Under the pieces are notes generated by a model. The model was not told where the DNA came from. It did no database searches and saw only the letters and a program-made list of their open reading frames with translations. A stretch of DNA of 5,607 nucleotides, from assembly GCA_015520115.1 (NCBI GenBank), contig WAQS01000311.1, forward strand, positions 1-5,607, given 5' to 3'. Below are positions 1 through 4,519 of this stretch, in pieces. The translations under genes were made by a program, and so were the position numbers. This DNA is from Ferroglobus sp. GTDB taxonomy: Archaea; Halobacteriota; Archaeoglobi; Archaeoglobales; Archaeoglobaceae. Position 1 is the stretch's first letter, and each line of letters opens with the position of its first letter.

Positions 1-143
1 GCCTTCATTTTATTTACGGCATCCACGTACGCTTTCACATCATCTACCAAAAATTCTCCTCCTCTGTTCTTCTCCACAGTTTTCACATCAGCCCACTGGG
101 CTTCTATTGCCTCATCAACCATTTTTTCCAAAACTTCCCTCAT
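1..143 (-). CDS. N-terminal fragment of an unrecognised protein, cut by the left window edge
   Basis: An open frame begins at an ATG (143-141) and continues without a stop to the window edge, giving 47 complete codons. The peptide begins MREVLEKMVDEAIEA and is rich in Glu, Asp, Lys and Val. It looks like two amphipathic helices separated by a KNRGGEF turn, with no signal peptide or membrane segment in the visible part. A second ATG (150-148) is in another frame and stops quickly. A weak GTGA (154-151) precedes the start. The gene is divergent from the Bat-type regulator, so the two may share control. I do not recognise the family. The codon use and charge pattern make it a likely real gene, but the fragment is too short to be sure. 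Confidence 0.5.
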   Translation of the reverse strand, partial: MREVLEKMVDEAIEAQWADVKTVEKNRGGEFLVDDVKAYVDAVNKMK

Positions 144-156
144 ATGGCATTCACAA

Positions 157-170
157 AATTATATTATTTT
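157..170 (-). promoter_or_regulatory. Candidate TATA region for the left-edge minus-strand gene
   Basis: On the minus strand an uninterrupted A/T tract containing AATAATATAA lies about 20-25 bp upstream of the ATG at 143. That is roughly where an archaeal TATA box sits for a leaderless or very short-leader transcript. The tract is degenerate, and a second A/T element (TATATCTATT, near 176-185) could serve instead with a short leader, so the exact box is uncertain. Confidence 0.35.
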
Positions 171-171
171 T

Positions 172-189
172 GATAATAGATATACTATC
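172..189. promoter_or_regulatory. Imperfect palindrome in the divergent promoter region (possible operator)
   Basis: GATAATAGATATACTATC matches its own reverse complement at 14 of 18 positions, with perfect GATA/TATC ends. It sits between the two divergent genes and upstream of both candidate TATA boxes. Such symmetry suits a dimeric helix-turn-helix regulator. The high A/T content makes chance symmetry quite possible, so this is only a candidate. Confidence 0.3.
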
Positions 190-216
190 TGGCGAACAAG
201 TTTAACAATGAACGAC

Positions 217-262
217 GGATATTTCCACCTCCAACGCTAAATATAATGAAGTGGATATTTCC
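217..262. repeat. Two exact copies of GGATATTTCC flanking the TATA box of the Bat-type gene
   Basis: The 10-mer GGATATTTCC occurs at 217-226 and again at 253-262, 36 bp start to start. Each copy is itself nearly palindromic (8 of 10 positions). The candidate TATA box (238-247) lies between them, and the right copy ends just before the probable start codon at 267, over the expected transcription start. This spacing suits an operator pair, perhaps for autoregulation by the downstream HTH protein. Function is inferred only. Confidence 0.45.
238..247 (+). promoter_or_regulatory. TATA box for the Bat-type regulator gene
   Basis: TAAATATAAT is centred about 25 bp before the ATG at 267, the standard distance between an archaeal TATA box and the transcription start. 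The transcript would be leaderless, which fits the absence of any Shine-Dalgarno sequence there. The box overlaps the more upstream ATG at 246, an argument against that codon as the start. Confidence 0.5.
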
Positions 263-266
263 CATT

Positions 267-893
267 ATGTATATCGCAAAAGTGAAAGTTGCCCAGCCTA
301 CATGCTCGTTGGCAAAAGCTACTGAAAACGGTAAAGTCACCATGGAACTCCTTGAGTACATTCTTTTAAGCGATGACGAAGCTTTGTTTCTCGGAAGAAT
401 TTCGAAAGTCGATGACCTTTCCGAATGCTTTAAGGTTATAGAAGCCCACGAGAGCACGAAGTTCTTTCAAATTCTTGAAAAAACTAAGACGAATCTCGAT
501 TTTCTGGCGGTTATAAAAGACACGACTGGGATAAAAGCCTTCGAGGATTCTTACTGCTTCGTTAAACCGCCAATAATAGTTGAAAACGGATGTAAAATTT
601 ACACCGTATACGCCCCAGACGTGAGGCAGTTGAAGATGGCTTACGAAAAGCTCAAAAACTTTGCGAGATGGGAAGTTTTGGAAGTAAGGAGCTTGGAGGA
701 AAAAGTTAAGCTTACTGAAAAGCAGCATTACGTTTTAAAGACCGCCTACGAGATGGGATATTTTGATAAGAGAAGGAGAGCAACGCTTGTTGATATTGCC
801 AACGCTATAAACCTCTCAAAAAGCACGGTCCATAAACACCTCCACGAGGGAATTCAGAAAATCGTGGAGAAGTACTTCAACGGTTTCGAATAG
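267..893 (+). CDS. Bat-type (HTH_10 family) transcriptional regulator
   Basis: This is a probable DNA-binding transcription factor of the archaeal bacterio-opsin-activator HTH family. Numbering from 267, the last third carries the family signature: LTEKQ (149-153), a helix, GYFDKRRR (164-171), then a helix-turn-helix DIANAINLSKSTVHKHL (about 176-192) whose SKSTVHKHL part would be the recognition helix. The first 140 residues form an alpha/beta input region with a QPTC motif near the N terminus, where relatives have a similar Pro-x-Cys; the ligand is unknown. I prefer the start at 267 (208 aa) over 246 (215 aa), because a TATA box covers 246 and family members usually begin a few residues before the first strand. 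Neither start has a Shine-Dalgarno sequence. The stop codon directly abuts that of the convergent PsiE-like gene. Its targets are not shown by the sequence; autoregulation and control of the divergent gene are possible. Confidence 0.85.
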   Translation: MYIAKVKVAQPTCSLAKATENGKVTMELLEYILLSDDEALFLGRISKVDDLSECFKVIEAHESTKFFQILEKTKTNLDFLAVIKDTTGIKAFEDSYCFVKPPIIVENGCKIYTVYAPDVRQLKMAYEKLKNFARWEVLEVRSLEEKVKLTEKQHYVLKTAYEMGYFDKRRRATLVDIANAINLSKSTVHKHLHEGIQKIVEKYFNGFE

Positions 894-1304
894 CTACCTC
901 CTCTGGGGAGAATACATTATCGCAAGAGTTCTCGCAGCAGTAACTGAAAGTATAAGGACGGAAAAAGCAATTAGTGAAAGCCAGTCGAACTCTTTCGTGT
1001 AGAGAATTATGAACATCTCCCTCAAGATGAAAATTGCCGCAAGTTCAGCCATTAAGTAAAGTCTAACCCTTCTAAATTCAAGGTACTCGGTGAATATTCT
1101 CACGAGTTCTATTAAAACGAGAAAGGTCAGAATTTCGATCACTATCTTGTCGAACACCTCCTTACTTCCAGTTTGAATTAGAGTGTAAATCTGGGTGAGA
1201 ATCCAGTATATGTAACCGATGAGAAGGAGCAGAACGATTACCGACATCGCAAAAACGAGAGATTCGTAGAGAATGTTCAGAAGTTTGTAACCTTTTGTGC
1301 GCAT
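894..1304 (-). CDS. PsiE-family four-helix membrane protein
   Basis: This is a 136-residue integral membrane protein with four hydrophobic segments, at about residues 13-39, 55-72, 83-101 and 107-125. The centre resembles the phosphate-starvation-inducible PsiE family: LVLIELVRIFTEYLE (62-76), then a basic FRRVR stretch, then a helix containing ILREMFIIL (93-101). The conserved charges inside or next to helices (Glu66, Arg69, Glu73, Arg95, Glu96) are typical of that family as I remember it. Its biochemical role is not established. The N terminus is short and basic, so it probably faces the cytoplasm. The gene lies 35 bp downstream of the second CcmH-like gene on the same strand. It has its own likely TATA box and no Shine-Dalgarno sequence, so it may be transcribed independently as well as by read-through. 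The family call comes from pattern only; a generic small membrane protein is the alternative. Confidence 0.72.
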   Translation of the reverse strand: MRTKGYKLLNILYESLVFAMSVIVLLLLIGYIYWILTQIYTLIQTGSKEVFDKIVIEILTFLVLIELVRIFTEYLEFRRVRLYLMAELAAIFILREMFIILYTKEFDWLSLIAFSVLILSVTAARTLAIMYSPQRR

Positions 1305-1325
1305 GTTCTTAGCTTGAGAAGAAGG

Positions 1326-1336
1326 GATAAAAAACT
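1326..1336 (-). promoter_or_regulatory. TATA box for the PsiE-like gene, overlapping a T-tract after the ccm operon
   Basis: The minus strand reads AGTTTTTTATC, centred about 26 bp before the ATG at 1304, with no Shine-Dalgarno sequence between. This is the geometry of a leaderless archaeal promoter. The same T6 run begins only a few bases after the stop codon of the second CcmH-like gene, so it could also act as a T-rich terminator for that operon. Confidence 0.45.
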
Positions 1337-1339
1337 TAG

Positions 1340-1744
1340 CTATCTTTCCAAATACTCCTCGTCAACGTTAATCGTCTCGTCTGGGTCTCCGTACCACTTT
1401 CCTCCCCTTCTTTTGAGAAGAACGTAAACTATCGAAACTCCCGCTATTGTAATCGCCACCGGATAATACCATAAACCAAGAAAAACTCCCTCTTTCGGAG
1501 GATTTACGAGGACTTCTTTACCGTAGGTCGCCTGTAGCTCCGATATTATTTCTTCCTTGCTCATCCCTTTTGCAATCATCTCTCCTATTTCTTTCCTCAT
1601 TCTTTCAGCTGTGGCACATTCACAGTTCTCAAGGACCTTTCCACAACCGCAAACGCACATAACGTCTTTTTCAACGTCATCTACCGTTAAAGCTGAGGAG
1701 ATTGAAATTAGGAAAAAAATGAAGATGAGACTTCTAATTTTCAT
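1340..1744 (-). CDS. ccmH: CcmH-like cytochrome c maturation protein (downstream paralogue, with PPK/LWY motif)
   Basis: This 134-residue protein probably acts outside the membrane in cytochrome c maturation, keeping apocytochrome haem-site cysteines reduced for CcmF. It has a signal peptide or N-terminal anchor (residues 1-18, ending SSA). A Cys-rich motif, CVCGCGKVLENCEC, places Cys at 30, 32, 34, 41 and 43. A helical hairpin follows (RMRKEIGEMIAKGMSKEEII, 48-67), then the CcmH-family block TYGKEVLVNPPKEG...LWY (73-93), one membrane helix (about 95-110) and a basic, then acidic, cytoplasmic tail. Bacterial CcmH has a CxxC site (RCPVCQ-type); here the cysteines are CxCxC and CxC, with no CxxC. 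There is no CcmI-type TPR extension. Its ATG overlaps the CcmF stop in ATGA, and AGGGGTG seven bases upstream is the likely ribosome-binding site, so the two are probably translationally coupled. The family call is firm; the chemistry is less so. Confidence 0.88.
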   Translation of the reverse strand: MKIRSLIFIFFLISISSALTVDDVEKDVMCVCGCGKVLENCECATAERMRKEIGEMIAKGMSKEEIISELQATYGKEVLVNPPKEGVFLGLWYYPVAITIAGVSIVYVLLKRRGGKWYGDPDETINVDEEYLER

Positions 1745-3687
1745 GCCGCGACACCCCTTTCGCTGAATACGTACTTGCTAACCAAACTCCTTGGGATTAG
1801 CGCAAATATCCCGCCGAAGGTCATTATCCAGCAACCGAGCCATATGAGGTTGACGAGCGGATTGATTTTAACTTCAAGGAAGATGTAATCTTTTCCTCCA
1901 CCGTTAAATATTAAGTAAAGGTCTTTAAGAGGCTCGGAGTATATGTCGACTCTCCTTATCTCTTCCCTCCCCCTCGTTTTGTACTCCTCTATACCCGGAG
2001 TTAACACGGTCAATAGCGTATCACCCTTCCAAACTTCCACCTGAGCCGTCCAAACGGTTTTGAGAGGTGTGTCCTCGAACTTCAGTCCTCTGTACACCAA
2101 CGTATACTCTCCGAAGTTCTTCGGCTGGTTTAACTCAAGCTTTACGTTCTCAAACGTCTGATCGTAAACGCTTCCGGCTACTCCAACAAAAACGAGCAAT
2201 AAGCCAAGGTGAACAGTATACCCTCCATATCTCCTCCTTCTTCTCAAAATTACCTTCAAGTAGCTCTTACTCTTGTACTCACTACTGAAAGCGATCGTAT
2301 CTTGAATGTACTGCTGAATGTGGGTTGTTAAAGAGAAGAAGAAAATCGCTAAAGCCAAAGCCATCTCAATTTTAAGTTTGAGGGCAAGCGACGCTGAAAG
2401 AGCGATCAAAAAAGCTAAGAAGGGAACTTTAAGCTTTTTCGCAAGATCTTTTCCAGCACTCTTCCTCCAAGGAAAGGCTATGCACAAGCCGAGGAGAATC
2501 ATTAGAGCTATAGCAAGGGGCGTTATGACTTGATTGTAGAAGGGAGGGCCTATCGTTACCTTATAACCGGTTAACCCTTCACTTACCAGCGGGAATATCG
2601 TTCCCCAGAAAACGGTCATAGCAGAGGCTACAAGAATCAAGTTGTTGAACAAGAACGTTGCTTCTTTCGATACCGGACTTTCAACGACATCCTCACTTTT
2701 TATGTATCCTCTCTTCTCATAAATCAGCCATAGAGTTAAGACAAGAACTGCCAGCATGAACGAAACGAAGGGAGCTGTTAAACCGCTTTGCCCGAAAGCG
2801 TGAACGCTGCTTATAACACCGCTCCTCGTTATGAACGTTCCGAGGATGACGAATTCGAACGTTGCGAAAGCTAACAGAATGTTCCAGAGCTTCATAGCTC
2901 TCCTCGCTTCCTGAATCATAATGCTGTGCATCAAAGCAGAGAGGGTGAGCCAAGGAAGTAGCGAAGAATTCTCAACTGGATCCCAAGCCCAGTATCCACC
3001 CCAGCCGAGAACTTTGTAAGCCCATATCGCTCCCCAGAAAATTCCTTGTGTAAGCCAGATCCATGTAAATACGATCCACTTCCTCCCTCTAATCACCCAT
3101 CTATCCTCGGCGAGGTAAACTCCAGCAATAGCTAAGGAGAAAACTACGGCAGCTCCAGCGTATCCCATGAACAAAGTAGGCGGATGCGCCACCATTTCCG
3201 GAGTTTGAAGGAGAGGGTTCAAACCGAGTCCGTCTTGGGGGAAAAAGTCCAGCTCCTCAAAGGGATTTGCGACCGTCGAAAGAAGGAGGAGGAAGAAAGT
3301 TTGCACACCCATTATTCCCGCCATGGATAAAGCTGTCAAGGCATCTTTCCTTTCAAGCCTTAAGAAGGCAACGGAATATCCAGCAAGAATAGCTGCCCAG
3401 AGCAAAAGAGAGCCATCCGATCCCGCCCAGAAAGCGGTGAATTTGTAGAACGCTGGAAGGGCTCTGCTTGAGTAGGAAGCTACGTACTCCACTTTAAAAT
3501 TGTCCGTGAGGAAGTAGTAGATGAGAATAAAGGAAGCCAGAAAAGTGAAGAGGGCTGAAAGGTAAGCGCTTCTCTCTGCGTTTCTTAAAAGTTCCGAGTT
3601 CTTATTTTTAACTCCCAAGTAAAACGCTAAAAAGGAGAACGCAGCAGTCACCAACCCGGCAAAGACTGAGAAGTATCCAATATTCAT
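1741..3687 (-). CDS. ccmF: Cytochrome c haem lyase subunit CcmF
   Basis: CcmF is the polytopic membrane protein that attaches haem to the CxxCH motif of secreted apocytochromes in System I. The 648 residues match the usual family length. Visible landmarks are AHPPTLFMGY (His168); the WWD haem-handling motif WGGYWAWDPVENSSLLPW (229-246), with Tyr232 where bacteria usually have Trp; LMHS (His254); TRSGVISSVHAF (His296); and YTVHLGLLL (His493). The spacings 168/254/296/493 parallel the four His residues known in the E. coli protein (173/261/303/491, from memory). About 14-15 hydrophobic helices are present. A beta-rich outer domain (about 510-605) precedes the last helix. The start is well supported: GAGGTGA lies four bases upstream and contains the stop of the preceding CcmH-like gene. 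The next gene overlaps by 4 bp. CcsA of System II also has a WWD motif but is much shorter and lacks the other blocks. Function is confidently assigned by family. Confidence 0.97.
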   Translation of the reverse strand: MNIGYFSVFAGLVTAAFSFLAFYLGVKNKNSELLRNAERSAYLSALFTFLASFILIYYFLTDNFKVEYVASYSSRALPAFYKFTAFWAGSDGSLLLWAAILAGYSVAFLRLERKDALTALSMAGIMGVQTFFLLLLSTVANPFEELDFFPQDGLGLNPLLQTPEMVAHPPTLFMGYAGAAVVFSLAIAGVYLAEDRWVIRGRKWIVFTWIWLTQGIFWGAIWAYKVLGWGGYWAWDPVENSSLLPWLTLSALMHSIMIQEARRAMKLWNILLAFATFEFVILGTFITRSGVISSVHAFGQSGLTAPFVSFMLAVLVLTLWLIYEKRGYIKSEDVVESPVSKEATFLFNNLILVASAMTVFWGTIFPLVSEGLTGYKVTIGPPFYNQVITPLAIALMILLGLCIAFPWRKSAGKDLAKKLKVPFLAFLIALSASLALKLKIEMALALAIFFFSLTTHIQQYIQDTIAFSSEYKSKSYLKVILRRRRRYGGYTVHLGLLLVFVGVAGSVYDQTFENVKLELNQPKNFGEYTLVYRGLKFEDTPLKTVWTAQVEVWKGDTLLTVLTPGIEEYKTRGREEIRRVDIYSEPLKDLYLIFNGGGKDYIFLEVKINPLVNLIWLGCWIMTFGGIFALIPRSLVSKYVFSERGVAA

Positions 3688-3691
3688 TCCC

Positions 3692-3698
3692 TCACCTC
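3692..3698 (-). promoter_or_regulatory. Ribosome-binding site of ccmF, including the upstream stop codon
   Basis: The minus strand reads GAGGTGA then GGGA then ATG. This strong archaeal Shine-Dalgarno sequence is formed by the last Arg codon and the TGA stop of the upstream CcmH-like gene. It fixes the ccmF start at 3687 and suggests that a ribosome ending the first gene re-initiates on ccmF, tying their dosage together. Confidence 0.8.
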
Positions 3699-4075
3699 TT
3701 TTTAACTTTCCAATCTTCAGACTTCCTTGAAGACTTCCCTATAGCGTAAGCTATCGCAGCAGTCACACCAATTCCGGCTAAGTAAAGATACAAAGTTTCG
3801 TCACTTTTCGATCTCGCAACCTCCTCATTCCTTACGAGGATGTTCGCCCCGTAAATTTTCACGTATTCACTCAAAACATCTTCCGGCTTGGAACCAGCAA
3901 GAATTTTTCCCTGAATGTCCTTCTTTACTTCCGTTGCGGTTTCGCAGTGACAGTTTGCAAGAATTTCTCCACATCCGCATGGACAGTAGATTAACTCCTC
4001 AACGCTTTTCCCGCTTATTTGAGCTGAAACGGGAGATATTAGCAGTGCAGTAAGGATTATCACCGCTATTTTCAT
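3692..4075 (-). CDS. ccmH: CcmH-like cytochrome c maturation protein (upstream paralogue)
   Basis: This is a 127-residue secreted or anchored protein and the first gene of the three-gene maturation operon. It has a signal peptide (residues 1-18, ending PVSA), then a Cys motif CPCGCGEILANCHC with Cys at 31, 33, 35, 42 and 44. These spacings are identical to those of the paralogue downstream of ccmF. A helical region follows (ETATEVKKDIQGKILAG, 45-61), then the CcmH-like EYVKIYGANILV (70-81), a membrane helix (about 96-112) and a basic cytoplasmic tail. Unlike the other copy it lacks the NPPK and LWY motifs before the membrane helix, so it is probably divergent or specialised. The role is inferred from CcmH: thiol reduction, or presentation of apocytochrome to CcmF. 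AGGTGG four bases before the ATG is a good ribosome-binding site. Its stop codon lies within the ccmF ribosome-binding site. A metal-binding rather than redox role for the cysteines is possible. Confidence 0.85.
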   Translation of the reverse strand: MKIAVIILTALLISPVSAQISGKSVEELIYCPCGCGEILANCHCETATEVKKDIQGKILAGSKPEDVLSEYVKIYGANILVRNEEVARSKSDETLYLYLAGIGVTAAIAYAIGKSSRKSEDWKVKKR

Positions 4076-4079
4076 GCTG

Positions 4080-4085
4080 CCACCT
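4080..4085 (-). promoter_or_regulatory. Ribosome-binding site of the first CcmH-like gene
   Basis: AGGTGG on the minus strand, four bases before the ATG at 4075, complements the archaeal 16S 3' end and sets the start. With the TATA candidate further upstream the leader would be only about 12 nt. Confidence 0.65.
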
Positions 4086-4101
4086 ATTTTTCAACTACTG
4101 T

Positions 4102-4118
4102 AAAAAAGGTATTTAAGA
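4102..4118 (-). promoter_or_regulatory. Candidate TATA box for the ccm operon, followed by a T6 tract
   Basis: On the minus strand TCTTAAATACC is followed immediately by TTTTTT. The TATA-like part is centred about 38 bp before the ATG at 4075, predicting transcription to start near 4088 with a short leader that holds the ribosome-binding site. The T6 run (4107-4102) lies just past the cytochrome stop codon and may terminate that transcript. The sequence overlaps the cytochrome stop (4115-4113), so read-through from the cytochrome gene is an alternative. Confidence 0.4.
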
Positions 4119-4478
4119 CTTTCTCTTCATCAAATACAAAATTATTATTGCTAATAGAAGAAGAGAGGTAAATCCAGGAGCTTTCTTTCCCGGATAGGAG
4201 TTTTTATCTCCCGGCATCGTTCCGTTGAGCAACTCCTCTATATTTGAAAATCTGTCCCCGTCGCTGTCGAGCTGCATCAACTCCGGGGTTAAGCTCCCTA
4301 TCTGAGCGTAGTCCCTGCCGAAAGGATTTAGTCCTCCGTACCCCGAGCTTTGGACGTGACATAACGTGCACTTCTTAACTTTGTCGCTGAAGTTTTTGAA
4401 ATCTTTCATGTATTCCGGTCTGGCAGAGACATTTGCGATTAAAAGCAAAATTAAAACCACAGTAACCATTTTCTTCAT
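4113..4478 (-). CDS. Secreted monohaem cytochrome c with Ca-loop motif and PGF-CTERM-like tail
   Basis: This 121-residue exported c-type cytochrome has a signal peptide at residues 1-19 (MKKMVTV...NVSA). The single haem site is CTLCH (37-41), followed by GGLNPFGRDYA (48-58), a pattern common in small secreted cytochromes. DSDGDRFSNIEE (71-82) fits a 12-residue EF-hand or thrombospondin-type calcium loop with acids at 71, 73, 75 and 82, followed by the usual GTMPGD. The tail is PGF (101-103), a hydrophobic helix (about 104-117) and KRKS, which resembles the archaeosortase PGF-CTERM signal. A plain C-terminal anchor is the alternative. His41 is the only His, so the distal haem ligand must be something else, perhaps Met24, Met68 or Met88. 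The likely role is electron transfer at the outer membrane face; its partner is unknown. It lies 37 bp upstream of the maturation operon on the same strand and is a plausible client. The start has a TATA box at the right distance and no Shine-Dalgarno sequence, so it is probably leaderless. Confidence 0.87.
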   Translation of the reverse strand: MKKMVTVVLILLLIANVSARPEYMKDFKNFSDKVKKCTLCHVQSSGYGGLNPFGRDYAQIGSLTPELMQLDSDGDRFSNIEELLNGTMPGDKNSYPGKKAPGFTSLLLLAIIILYLMKRKS

Positions 4479-4500
4479 CAGATGTAGAGTTGACTCAAGG

Positions 4501-4511
4501 ATATTTAAAAA
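4501..4511 (-). promoter_or_regulatory. TATA box of the cytochrome c gene
   Basis: The minus strand reads TTTTTAAATAT, centred about 28 bp before the ATG at 4478. A purine-rich GGAA just upstream could be a BRE-like element. No Shine-Dalgarno sequence precedes the ATG, which supports a leaderless or near-leaderless transcript. The box lies about 10 bp past the stop codon of the sensor gene, so the two genes are likely to be separately expressed. Confidence 0.55.
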
Positions 4512-4519
4512 TTCCGATT

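Noticed and set aside
185..457. A 90-codon minus-strand frame reaching into the divergent promoter region
   Set aside because: It overlaps the N-terminal half of the regulator gene antisense, and its translation is Ser/Arg/Phe-rich without domain features.
366..728. A 120-codon minus-strand frame opposite the Bat-type gene
   Set aside because: It lies wholly within a gene with a clear family signature on the other strand, and has no start signals or recognisable motif.
897..912. CTCC...GGAG mini-hairpin just after the convergent stops, considered as a terminator
   Set aside because: The stem is only about 4 bp, there is no T-tract after it, and it lies in the coding end of the PsiE-like gene.
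2067..2953. Short open frames (71-78 codons) within ccmF on either strand
   Set aside because: CcmF is intact and full-length across the whole stretch; these are by-products of its sequence.
1741..3687. Possible CcsA (System II) identity because of the WWD motif
   Set aside because: The length of 648 residues, the HPP and SSVHAF blocks, the late His493 helix and the large outer domain all match CcmF. No ResB-like partner is present, and CcmH-like genes flank it.
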